A DNA stretch of 64,000 nt from Epiperipatus broadwayi (GCA_028023455.1 JAQFVV010000277.1:310001-374000), one strand, 5' to 3'; shown: positions 47,900 through 58,839, counted from the stretch's first letter. The notes: a model not told the origin generated them from the sequence alone. A program made the numbers and translations.

Positions 47900-49500
47900 T
47901 TCAAAACAAGGAACTTTCATTGAAGCTTTTTTTCTGTATGTATGATAAGAAGTATTTATAATTAAATGTTGCAGGATTTTCGCAGCTATATTCATATTTT
48001 TATACTTTAAGAATACAGTCTAAAATATATTTTAAAAAAAACACCAAAGTTCACTGCAAATAAGATCATTAATTTGTAGATAATTATTGGTTGTTTTTTT
48101 GTTTTGTCTGTTTATAAAAATGTTTATAAATTAATATATTAATTGTAAGTTTAAAGATATCATTTGAAAATTTATTTGCATAATAGAAGTTTTTGATTAA
48201 TAGTATTTTATCTATATTCCATTTATAAATAAATATAATTATTGATTCCCTTATAGCTATTGCTTACAGTATGATTGTCTTGGTTATTAAAACAACAATC
48301 AGTTCTCTTTGTGTGCAGGCCCAAAATGTCAGCTTCTTATTCATGAATAAAAATCTCCTACTGCCTCTCTTTGGAGTTTAAAAGATGTTCTTTATGCTTA
48401 ATATCTGATTAATTGAAATATGGATTTTCAAAACTTCTGAAACTGATTAATATTTCAAGATTAGCAGACTAAGGTTATGAATGTATTCATTAAAAATGAA
48501 AACCAACAGAAATCTATTCTTCATTGATTGGAATCCATGAATGTGATAGATTGTATCCAAAACCACAATAAAACAAATGACTTCAGAGATCAATGTACAT
48601 GTGACCATTCCTGCATGAGTTTCACAAGAAGAAAAGGTCAAGATTTTGGAGGAGACCTAATTAATGTTTGATATATAATTTACAATTCAGGAGAGTAAGC
48701 AATAGATTTGTTTTACAAGTATATTAGTAAAAAATAATCCTATGACTTATTGGAAAATTCATAAGAAATGTGATCACTTGATATTTGGACCTCAATTCAT
48801 GGACTTTGGACTCCAAGAAATGACATCTTATCACTGTGTCAAATTGTTAGTGAGAAGGTTTAATACAAGTGAAATTTAAGAGGTTTAGAATAATTAGATT
48901 AATTTTCTATACTACTATTTAAAGTCTTGAATAACTATACTTCTAATAGTTTTAATATATTTCTATCTAAAAGCAGTCTAGTTTATAATAAAGTAAAAAG
49001 ATGAAAAAATATTAACTGTCATTAAAATGATAAGTAATGAGAGAAAAAGTATGGAGATCATGGATTAAAAACAAATCATTTGCTATATAAATAAAAATGC
49101 AATCAGTTTGAAGTCCCCATTTTCAGAACATTTTAATCAGATTTGTGAATTTTTTAAACCACAAAAACCATATTCTGCTAAAACAGAAAAAAAAAGAACA
49201 GTTCACTGTTAATTAAGCTTATTATTATAGAAATTTAATAAATTTTGATTGTAAATATATGCACAAACTAATTCATTTACTGTAAAAGGTTAAAGTTCAC
49301 CTTTGACATTTTGTTGGATAATAAAAGTTTTTGGAATAATTAGATATTCCAATTAATAATATTCTACTATAATGCATACTGTGTTAATTTGATTTTAGTA
49401 AAGTATAGATCAGAAGAAAATATAGTTGTAAGAAAATTTATGAGTATTGCAGATATTTGTAGGACTAAATAGTTTTCTTACAAGCATTATAGATCTGAAA
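47900..49500. other. AT-rich spacer
   Basis: No repeat family or gene recognised. The minus-strand ORF at 48447-48641 has mixed composition (SSCETHAGMVTCTLISEVIC) and an acceptor-like TCATGCAG within it, but nothing further supports it. Confidence 0.4.
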
Positions 49501-49800
49501 GCAATAAGACATCACATGATCCAACTCACCTAATACATAAACAATGCTGTTCAGAAGCAAATTCTTTTTTTCTCACCAGAATTATGTTATTTGGTGTAAG
49601 TGTTAGTAATTAATACATATCAGATGGTAGCATTTAGATAAATCCCAACATGAAACTCTTCAATAATGAAAGCCAAACGCTAGAAACTAATTTGGGAATA
49701 TTGGATAGGACAGCACTGAATAAATTATTAAGTTCTACCATCAGGCATCTATTGTTTACTAAAGCTTACATTAGTTATGATGAAAAAATGTTATTATAAT
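49500..49800 (+). repeat. M/Z family, Z-type copy
   Basis: GACATCACATGATCCAACTC, core AATAATGAAAGCCAAACGC and TAGAAACTAATTTGGGAATA, then TTCTACCATCAGGCATCTAT and AAAGCTTACATTAG. Confidence 0.7.
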
Positions 49801-49804
49801 GAAG

Positions 49805-52160
49805 AGGGGGGATGTAAGAACTCTTATGTTACCTGTTATTGTAGAAATAAACATTGAAGATATTAAATATATACTGTTTGCATATTCTTTTTTTCCATGA
49901 CATTTTTGTCACCTAGTGAAGTTTTAGTATTACTAGATGCCAGATTATGGTGTTTAATAAATCCCGACACTAGGTGGTACAAATGTGATAAGAAAAAAAG
50001 AATTTGCTGCTATAACAAACAGCATTATGTAAGTAGGTGTCATGTGATGTTTAATAATTTATATATAATGTTTGCACCATTTTTTAATCATTTTCATTGA
50101 GTATGGTAAATGGAATAAATTATCTTTCGTATTTTAACCTTCAATTTAATCTTTTTTTTTTATGGTGTTGCAATATTTTGGATGATAAGGTGTCTACATT
50201 TCTATGTAAATCTAAAACATTCAAACATGCAGAATGGTAAATTGGAAATGATAAATAAATTAATTACTCAAGCAAAGTTTAAACAAATTGACCTATTAAA
50301 TCATGCTTATAACTTAAGTAGTACTCAATCAACACTTCCATCTTTGTGGCATCAACCGTTTGGGAGCCTATTACTCATATTTTAATATAATATATGTAAC
50401 CCTTTTCATATAAATACTAAACAAAAGACCAATCAGATTTTAAAGCGAGAATTAATCTTGGTGTAGAATTACAATATTAAGCATTCAAATACTAAAGCAA
50501 ATAAGCCGGGTTTGTTTAAACTTTTTTGTCTAGTTAATATACACATATTCAGATTATTTTTATCATTTCATCCCTCATTTGATCTCCACTATATCACAAT
50601 CATCTACCAATGCAGAAATTCAGACCATCCTCAATATTTCATACATTTTGTGAATGACCTCATATGAGCTAGAGATATTAGATATCTAAATCTCCACACG
50701 TATTGATAATTTGATAACTTTAACTACACCATTCTCACACAAGGTAAAGATTGTTTCCATATATGTATGTACATGCAAACACATATTTCATAATAATAAA
50801 ATAAAACAAGCAAAGTTGCCCAACCAAGATATAGATAGGGATCTACCCCATCTTAATCTTACCTAGGAGTAATCAAAGAAATTTCATAAATTCAAAATCA
50901 CAACTTATATTTTTTTTTTATTACTGTTTTATCACCTTTAACATAAAAACTGTCAAACATATCGATAAATGTAATGGAATATAAGATTTGATTTTGATTT
51001 AGTCTTAATTATGGATAATTATATTTTAATAATGTCAAGGCTAGACTCTTTGACTGAAAACCCTATATTATGAATCTTACATCCTATAGAGTTTTAAAAA
51101 ATAACCCTCAGGACATTTTTTAATACCTGATTTTACGAAAATAATCATTTAAAATAAATATTAAAAATATAATTGGAATAATTAACGTTAAAATGTAAAT
51201 GCCTTAAGAAGGACAGATTTGGTTTTGCTTTTCTAACAGGAGTAATTTTCAATAATTATCTCAATTTATAAATTCTTCTTTGGATTTCCTTAATATGCAA
51301 ATACAAAAAAAAAAGGTTGATATTTTAGTCCTTGAACTGTTTAGGATTTTTCGTGAATAATTATCATCATTATCAAATCTTTTTATGAGGACTGTAAACT
51401 ATTAAATTTCATCTTGCTCCCATCATTGCAAGAGAAAAAATTTTAAAGGCATTCTGTCTGTCGTTATTTCATTTACTTATACAAAATAGGAAGTAATCTC
51501 ATTCATTAGCATTCTTTATCTCCGAAAGGTAGCGCTTATTTCATTCTACACTGCAGTTTTTGTGAGACTATTATTAGCATAATACTTTTGATTATTACAA
51601 AGTTTGTTATCTTCGTTCTAGTAATTGTTACAGAAGTATAGAGTTGGCATCCAGTTATACATTTTTAAGTTAATATCCTTGAATTAATTATTTGCTTTTA
51701 AGATTCCCTATGATACAATGAAAGCTCTGACTTTATACCTTGAATTATTCCAGAATCACATTGTGTAATATTAAAACAAAGTATTGCATCATTTTTATAG
51801 TATAATTACAACATCTACATTAAGCAATAATCCACTTTAATTTAGAGACCTTTTTTGTAAGCTCAACTAATGAAGGAATGCCATATGGTTTTTTTCTAGT
51901 GGCATCCCTCATTTATGAGCTCTCATTACACCCACGTATCAAGAAGTTACCATTACTTTTTAATTCTAAATACTATTTTTCTTTCTTTCCAAGATTGATG
52001 AGTTTCAATATTTATTAGTTAATTAAAAAAAACAATAACAAAGTATTCTATTGCTTCTTTCTTAAGCCACATATCTTTATATATTCTTCAAACTAGTTAT
52101 TTGAATATCCCAAAGAGCCTTAATTTTGAATCTAAGGCCATTTGCTTATATAACTGTATA
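49805..52160. other. AT-rich spacer
   Basis: No gene or repeat family recognised. The two 67-codon ORFs at 49897-50100 and 50182-50385 lack features. Confidence 0.45.
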
Positions 52161-52161
52161 A

Positions 52162-52523
52162 ATCATTAAGCATCACATGATCACTGTCTTATACTAGCAC
52201 ATAATTGTTTATAAACAAAGCAAAACTCTCCATATAGTATTGCCACCCTGTGCCAACCAGAGTAATCAATGAATGCCAGAAGGCTTGTGCATAAAATCCC
52301 TATCTAATGCCTACTCGTCCAATATCCCCAGATTAGTTTCTGGCTTGTGGCCATCGTCAGAGAGGAGCTTTGGATCTGAGAGCACTGCACCTAGATCTTA
52401 GGATCTAATGCAACCCTCAAGCACCCACCTTTTATCTCTACTTAACTACAAAACTATGAGAATGAAATTGATTACTCTGGTTGGCACAGGGTGGCAATAC
52501 TGTATGGAGAGTTTTGCTTTGTT
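52162..52523 (-). mobile_element. Full-length M element, 362 bp, 13-bp TSD
   Basis: Starts ATCATTAAGCATCACATGAT, then CTTATACTAGCACATAATTG and GCAAAACTCTCCATATAG. The antisense core is CCCCAGATTAGTTTCTGGC and ATCGTCAGAGAGGAGC; it ends GGAGAGTTTTGCTTTGTT. The exact TSD TATAACTGTATAA lies at 52149-52161 and 52524-52536. This copy defines both ends of the family. Confidence 0.92.
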
Positions 52524-52554
52524 TATAACTGTATAAGTCTGACATTATTAGATC

Positions 52555-52850
52555 AGTGACTATATTTTTTATTGGGCAGCTCTATATAGTTATGAACCAA
52601 ATTAATATGGGTTCACAATGTTAGGGTCTTTGAAAGTTTCAAGGCATTAAATAGTATAAAGAATATAAAAGTTTTCTATTGGATGTATTATCCAAATCTC
52701 TTTACTGATGAAAGACAACAGCCAAAAACACTTTTACCCAATTGATTGACAATATTATTTGATGTCCACTGATTATAAATGCTTCTAATAGATGACACTA
52801 GAGTAGAATGGTAGATCACATATTGCTTTTAGAGTAAGATTATTCAACCA
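52555..52850 (+). repeat. M/Z family, Z-type copy
   Basis: Head AGCTCTATATAGTTATGAAC and ATGGGTTCACAATGTTAGG, core TTACTGATGAAAGACAACAG and CCAAAAACACTTTTACCC, 3' part ATGCTTCTAATAGATGACAC. It lies 30 bp beyond a full M element. Confidence 0.6.
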
Positions 52851-52859
52851 TGATTAACA

Positions 52860-53760
52860 ATAGGATTTATCTTTATCTCTTCTTTAACTTTAAGCCTTTT
52901 ATTTTCCAATTTATTTTTATTGTTTAGCTAATAATCTTTGTCAGGATTGATCTGCCCCCTTATTTTAGAGAATCCTGGTTAGAATTGATGGTTTTACCTG
53001 CTGAGTAATGACAAAGTTTATGTTTTCAGGAGAATAATAATTTTTTTTAATTCTTTTGTACTTTTGAAAATTTGATATATGCACCTTCTAATGGACTTCT
53101 CTCAAACAATACATAGCAAATGCAGATCTCTTATAGCTAGCCTCACAATTAGTCTGCACATATTTGGGACTGTACAAGATCAACATTGCCTGACTGTACT
53201 GAGTTACAGACATGTGTATACAGTTATTGGACTTTGAGCAAAGTAAATGTAGTGGAGTCACCAAGTTATTTTTTCATAACAATATTTGCAAGTACATTGT
53301 TGCAAGCATGTCATCAACAAAAAGACAAAACCCGGGGTACTGCAAGGGTTATTAATTTTACATAAATAAAATGTAATTTGTACAATATTAGCAAGTCAGT
53401 CAGCCATGACATGAACTTATAGTAGATGTGTTAGGGATTGTTCATATGTTTTGCTTATTGCCAGATATATTTGTTATATACCATCTATTGCTTTGGCATT
53501 TCTTAATCTTTATTCACTGACATCATGAGTCACAATGTTGCCAAATTTATAGCATTTAGAATTATCCAGTAAATAGAAGTTTAAGTTTATGTTCTCTCAC
53601 AAACAAAATCTTGTATTATAAACATTGTGGGAAATGGATGTTTTGAGGTTTGCAGTTTAGATTGGCATACAAACACCATGCTGAAGTAATTTAGAAGGTA
53701 GTTGATTTTGTTTTTGCTTGATGTATATTTTTGGAATCTCAACAGCCAATACTGCATTGT
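52860..53760. other. Spacer, no gene recognised
   Basis: Slightly less AT-rich at 53090-53240; nothing assigned. Confidence 0.45.
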
Positions 53761-53762
53761 GT

Positions 53763-54116
53763 TGTGATGTGATGTGATGAGATGCACTGTGACTTCTCCT
53801 TAAACGGAGTCAGGAATCTCTCAGCAACTATGCCCAGAGAAACCTGTTAGCCACTTTACCTTTCCTGTCCATTCCCCACCCTAAGTTTTCCCATAATCTG
53901 CTCCATCCCATTTCCAGAACATAATCTTTGTCAACTCTATGGCCTTTATATCTAAGTCCCCCTTTTCCAAAACCCAGCATAAAAAACAATAACACACTTT
54001 CTGTATAATCACCTTGTTCATATTTATTCTATATGTGATGTGATCTGGTGTACTGTGGCTTTTCCTTAAATGAAGTCAAGAATCTCTCAGCAATTATGCC
54101 CAGAGAAACTTGTTTT
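53763..54116 (+). repeat. Direct repeat pair, ~85-bp unit
   Basis: GATGTGATG followed by CACTGTGACTTCTCCTTAAA, AATCTCTCAGCAACTATGCC and CAGAGAAACCTG at 53763-53850 recurs, with about 15% changes, at 54034-54116. The repeats are 271 bp apart. The intervening DNA is C-rich (CCCACCCTAAG). Confidence 0.8.
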
Positions 54117-54119
54117 GGA

Positions 54120-54870
54120 AACTAAAGTGCTGCCATCTCTAGAAAATAGTCTCTAGTTTTTTGATCCATACATGGACTGATGATCTCTGGATATCTATGT
54201 GACAGATTTTGCCAGATTAATTTTTTTTATCAAATAAATATGTCATGTACTCGTTAAATGTTATCTCTTAAGCCAGTTGGATGATGTTTAATAACATATA
54301 CAAGAATAGGACAATCCTTTTGATCTTATGCCATAATTACTTTTCACAAAAGTTGATCAAATGTAGAATATTATAATTTTCTCATTACAACTCTATAATT
54401 ATGATTACTTACACTTTATATTACAAAATTTTGCTTTATTATTATGCTTGGGGGGGGGGTGTCAATCATTCTGGCTATTTTAGACAAATTTTAAATTATA
54501 TTAAATGATAGATAATAACAATATGTGTATATATTAAATAGAAATACTTTCGATTAAGTTGCAATCGTTATCAACTGAAGTAATGTAAACCCAACCGAAG
54601 GAACTTTGTTATATATATCCTATTTTATAAGATTTTATCCATCAGTAATATGTATGAACTCTGGCTATGCATTCTGAAATAAAAATCAGTCTTTAGCTGT
54701 GGATGCCATTTTAAAAATCATCTGCATATAGATGGTTCAGATAGAAGCAGAAAACATTTTTATATCACATGGTAATTGATTTAAATAATAATAAATATTA
54801 ATTGTTTCACAGACAAATATAGATATTAACATTATTTCTTCATTACGGATGCCATTTTAAAAGCAGTATC
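54120..54870. other. AT-rich spacer
   Basis: Contains a G10 tract at 54450-54459. GGATGCCATTTTAAAA occurs twice (about 54700 and 54847), the second touching the RTE fragment. Confidence 0.45.
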
Positions 54871-55275
54871 TGAGACTTGAACACTTAATAGAAGAGCAAT
54901 ACAGAGACTCCAAACCACTCAAAGAAGTATGGAGAGATGCATGTTGGGAGTAACAAAAGAGATCAAAAACGCAATGTATGGGTAAGAGAACAAACAGGTG
55001 TTACTGACCTCATTGAAAAAATTAAAAGATTGAAGTGGAGTTGGGCTGGACATATTGCTAGAAAATATGATAATAGATGGACAATTGAAATCTTAAACTG
55101 GATTCCAAGAGATTGTAAAAGACCCAGAAAGAGACCACATGTGAGATGGATGGATGAAATAAGAAAGTGTGCAGGGGTGATGTGTAGATGAGAAGCTAAA
55201 GATCGGAAAAGATGGATTAAACTTGGAGAGACCTTCATCCTGCAGTGGACTGATAATGGTTGATGATGATGATTC
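54871..55275 (+). mobile_element. RTE LINE 3' fragment, well conserved
   Basis: A 5'-truncated RTE whose sequence is close to the 14.4-14.8 kb copy. The frame 54937-55191 encodes KRNVWVREQTGVTDLIEKIK, SWAGHIARKYDNRWTIEIL and RKRPHVRWMDEIRKCAG before TGA; after a frameshift it reaches a GATGATGATGATT tail at 55261-55274. It is the least mutated C-terminus in the window and so among the youngest RTE insertions. It starts abruptly after GCCATTTTAAAAGCAGT. Confidence 0.85.
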
Positions 55276-55279
55276 AATT

Positions 55280-56050
55280 CAAGTTCACTTATATAAAATG
55301 GAAACTATTCTTGTATCATACATTAATTCCAAATGTTGATTTAATTAATTTAAAAAAAAACACTAATTATTGCATGGACTAAAACAGTAGCTATTTTGTA
55401 ATCCAGCCCTTTACCTTGCAGAACTCTTTTTTTCACGTGAGCAATTAATTACACAGGATGTTTTTAAACTATTAATACATTAAAAAAAAAAAAAAAACAA
55501 GTGAAAAAATACCACGCATAGGGAAAACATAAAATGAAGAAACTGACCCAGATAACATCATGTACTTACTATACATTGTTTTTTTTTTTTTATGAATTCC
55601 ACATTGTTAAATTTTTATAATTTAAAATTAAATTTAAAACATTTTTGTTTCTCTCATGAATATATATTTTTTTTTAACTGACTAAAGAATCTTGGCTATT
55701 TGTAAGCCTGCAACAATTAAAAATATTGCGTCAGAAGTCCCTTATGTATGTGTACGATAGTAGTAGCATTGCTAATGAAATTATATATATATATAATCAA
55801 TTATAACCAGTCAATTCTTGTAGATTGGCAAGACACCTTTTCTACGCTTGTTTAATATTCCTAGATCAATTTCTCTTACTATATCTTAATTTTATAAGAA
55901 ACATCAGTCATCAGTTGATGTAGTGAGTAACAACACTGACTATCCGTGCTGGAACAACAGTTAAACTTTTCTACTTTATATATCTTAATTACAACCAATT
56001 TGATTTTGGAGATTGAATGTTTTAGCAATCAATTATATATATACACACAC
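55280..56050. other. AT-rich spacer
   Basis: Poly-A/T runs and a (TA)n/(CA)n tract just before the mariner. No gene recognised. Confidence 0.5.
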
Positions 56051-56143
56051 ACAAGGGGGATCCCAAAAAAGACCAGAATTTTGTAATAAAAATTTTGTAT
56101 TTTTAGGTATTACAAATTGAATCACCTTCAAAGTCTGTCCATT

Positions 56144-56257
56144 TGTCAAGCGTTCTTAGCCGAGAGATCATTGCATCTGCCTTGCAAGCAAGTAGTTGGT
56201 TGCAGGTGGTTGTGGGTTCACGTCCCGGCTCATGCTATGACATATGAGAAAAAAAAA
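56144..56257 (+). mobile_element. T-family tRNA-like SINE inserted in mariner
   Basis: TGTCAAGCGTTCTTAGCCG, A box TAGCCGAGAGA, anticodon arm with loop CTTGCAA (formal anticodon TGC), long insert TAGTTGGTTGCAGGTGG, B box GGTTCACGTCCC, 3' half GCTCATGCTATGACATATG, A tail. TSD GTCTGTCCATTT/GTTTGTCCATTT (56133 and 56258; one mismatch). Confidence 0.92.
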
Positions 56258-56403
56258 GTTTGTCCATTTAATGCAATGCACTGGTTTAAATATTTCAAAA
56301 TAGTTCTAAAATCCTTGCAGAGTAATGCCTTTTAATGCATCCATTGTTTTTTCTTTACTACCTCTATATAGAAGGTAAACAAACCTCCACACCAGCACCG
56401 TTT

Positions 56404-56597
56404 AAACAAGATGATAAAACTGTAAGGATACTCTTGCACCAGCTTCAAGATAAGTCTTTAAGGAAATGGGGGTGAACATCTTACTTCCAAACTCACATGG
56501 TAATATATGAGCCAATCTTGAGTGTCTAAAAGTGAGAGCATGAATATATAAATCACTCTTGAGTGAGAGTATCCTTACAGTTTTATCATCTTGTTGG
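56404..56597. repeat. Foldback MITE, 194 bp, ~30-bp perfect arms
   Basis: AACAAGATGATAAAACTGTA plus AGGATACTCT at the left; its exact inverse ends CAGTTTTATCATCTTGTT at the right. The minus-strand ORF over it (56402-56647) is a product of the open interior and is not taken as a gene. Flanks suggest no long TSD. Confidence 0.85.
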
Positions 56598-56858
56598 AAT
56601 GATGCTAGTGTGAATGTATGTTTAGCTTCTATATAATTACAAAACACTGCACTTTTAAAATTTATAGAGTATTACACTTCTATGTCTAAAACTTTTTTAG
56701 GCATTTTTTCATTAAGAAGTCACATGGAGTGGAGTGAGATTGAAATTGGGTGAATATGGCTGATGGATAATAAAAATTATTTTACACTCAGTGCATTGGC
56801 CATATTGTTATGATGAAGCTTGCACTCCCACATTGCCACAAAGCAGAACATTTTTGTT

Positions 56859-57150
56859 TTACCATATGCAAATGTTTTGGAACTTGTATGCAAAATGCCT
56901 GATTATTATGCAGGAATTTTGAGTGAACAGTGCCATTTGCATAAAAAAAATCAGCATTGTTTTGACATTAGACTTCAAGTAGCTACTTTTTTGGGACATG
57001 GTGAATTTGACAATTTCATTAAACCATTTGAAAACTTGTGTTTTTCCCAGAGCAGTTTCTTTGTAAGCTGTTTCAAGCATTGTGATTGTTTTCTCTACCA
57101 TTTTCTGTAACAGGAAACAGAATTTCACATTGTTGCAACTCCTCAGCCAT
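56859..57150 (-). pseudogene. Mariner transposase remnant with internal deletion
   Basis: The minus strand starts with ATGGCTGAGGAG (57139-57150), MAEELQQ, then after a frameshift runs KFCFLLQKMVEKTITMLETA, YKETALGKTQVFKWFNEI, the N-terminal helix-turn-helix of mariner transposases. About 15 residues later it jumps to SNVKTMLIFF and LFTQNS, which in intact proteins lies well over 100 residues further on, within the catalytic half. The DNA between, including the first catalytic Asp region, has been deleted. Similarity is recalled, not searched. The relic cannot be active but might still be mobilised if both ends are intact. Confidence 0.85.
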
Positions 57151-57364
57151 TATAGAAATCACTGAATAAGCAAGACACAATTAACAAAAATATTCACTGC
57201 ATAACACCACAATTTCACTCAATGGTGATGGTTGGCAGATTGATGCAAGGGGTATACTACAATATTCATGCTTTTGAGAGAATGATTCCAGATACTGTTG
57301 GTATGTCTCATACATCATAGAATAAAAATATAAAGATCATGTGTTTTTTTGCATATAAATAAAT

Positions 57365-57575
57365 AAAACTGGCAAAGTTTATTCTGTATATAACAAGTAT
57401 TATTATTTAATACAAAAAAATATTTCAGCAATGTTTTATTGACTTCCTCAGTGTAACATATGCTAACAAGAAATAGTGACTTTTAGATTAAATTAGTTAC
57501 CCTGAGGGAGTAAGAAACTTTGCCAAAAATAGCTTTTTTTGCATTAAATAATACAAATATTATTATTGTATAATC
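57365..57575. repeat. Imperfect inverted repeat
   Basis: GGCAAAGTTTATTCTG and AGTATTATTATTTAATAC on the left mirror GCATTAAATAATACAAATAT and AGAAACTTTGCC on the right, giving about 50-bp arms. Class unknown. Confidence 0.6.
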
Positions 57576-57599
57576 TTTTTTGATTTTATTTATTTATAT

Positions 57600-58170
57600 A
57601 TTTCTTAATTCTAAGAAATAATACTCCTTTATGTTGTTTATCTTATAATCAATGAAATATAATATTGGCTTATTAATATTATAGATTATAAAAAACATCG
57701 CGCTATATAAAAAATAAATGTCTTGTTTACGTATGTTTAATTATAAGAATGACATATCGTAAATTCTAAAAATTTCATTGGCGTCATGTCATTTATTTAC
57801 GTAGTAAAAAAGTAAATTAAAGTGATCAATTAATAACTTCAGCTCTTCGTTTCAAACACTTCAGATTTGCCCATACATATACGGTTGGGTCGAAAATATA
57901 GGTGGATTCATTCTATATTTTCTTAAAGACTTTATCTTGTATTTGAAAAAATGAGAGTATTCATTTATATATTGATATCTGCAAAGCGCATGTGTATTAG
58001 CTTATTGGCTTATTAATATTATAAATCTTTATTATATAATAATAACTTTAATTTAGAATTACCGAAAAAGGCTTTTATATATATAATTTTTCTGTTGATG
58101 TATTTACAAGTTGTTATTATTATATAATAAAGATTTATATTATATTTCATTGATTATTTATATATATGAA
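57600..58170. repeat. AT-rich inverted and direct repeats
   Basis: TATTGGCTTATTAATATTAT occurs at about 57664 and 58004. AATCTTTATTATATAATAAT (about 58024) is inverted at about 58117 (ATTATTATATAATAAAGATT). Simple AT-rich secondary structure; no gene. Confidence 0.65.
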
Positions 58171-58646
58171 TATGTACCTGGGATTTTCCTGAAACTTATA
58201 AATTAGATTGAGTGATATTTTGGCAATCAATAATAGGATTCTAGTAATAATATCCCTCCTCATGCTTACTGCATTATGTCAATAAACATATATATGCACA
58301 CATAACACTGTATATTAAAATTTGTATCTAAATGTATCTTACATGAACATGTTTTTTTTTTAAAGCAAAATACTTGAGAGAATTTTATGATTATTCTTGT
58401 TTTTTTTGTTTTTTTTTTGAGTAATTTTTTCTGTTAAAAGTTGTGTGTATTTAACAAACATTAAAACATTAATTTTTTGGTTTTTAACTTTTTAACAAAC
58501 ATTGAACATTATTAGTTTTTTTTTTATGTTTTAACAGTGCATCCCTCAGCTAAATTCCACTGTAGGACAACTATGTACACACACACACACAAATAACTCC
58601 AATCCCTCTCTCACTATGCATGCATTTTTAACACGTGCTTATCAGA

Positions 58647-58765
58647 TTAGCTAGAGGTATCAAGTAACTTAATCTTCATGCCACTGTTGATAGCTTGATA
58701 CTTCTTTACGGCCACATGTAAGGGACTGTTTTTTATCCACTTGAAATACTTTGGGAATGGATGAT
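58647..58765 (-). CDS. Candidate 3'-terminal coding exon, unknown protein
   Basis: On the minus strand an acceptor-like AATATTTCTGTAG is followed by a frame of 39 codons to TAA at 58647-58649: HPFPKYFKWIKNSPLHVAVK, then KYQAINSGMKIKLLDTSS. The frame is also open upstream to an ATG at 58832, through a GGGGGAGGGGG run, so an unspliced start is possible but less likely. Composition is balanced and codons such as GTG, GCC, ACC and CTT occur. It matches no repeat recognised here. I do not recognise the protein. A weak repeat of the upstream sequence (ATATTGCAACC and the like) near 59080 suggests local duplication. Confidence 0.4.
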
Positions 58766-58839
58766 CTACAGAAATATTGCCAATTTTTTTATCAGTACCC
58801 CCCTCCCCCATTTTGAATTTACCATATTGCAACCATCCC

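Larger units (their letters stand above)
56054..57160 (-). mobile_element. Mariner-type DNA transposon, internally deleted
   Basis: Left end AAGGGGGATCCCAAAAAAG followed by ACCAGAATTTTG resembles a mariner terminal inverted repeat. The transposase relic lies at 56859-57150 on the minus strand. Inside are a T SINE (56144-56257) and a foldback element (56404-56597), both younger. The right terminus was not identified, so that boundary is approximate. Confidence 0.75.

Noticed and set aside
48447-48641. 64-codon minus ORF with mixed composition as a transmembrane protein exon
   Set aside because: An acceptor-like site lies within it, but no stop or donor arrangement makes a convincing exon, and length and composition are within chance for this sequence.
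1422-56257. The T elements as functional tRNA genes
   Set aside because: They have A tails, retroposition TSDs, mutated A or B boxes and mismatched stems, and are scattered inside other dead transposons. They are retroposons derived from a tRNA.
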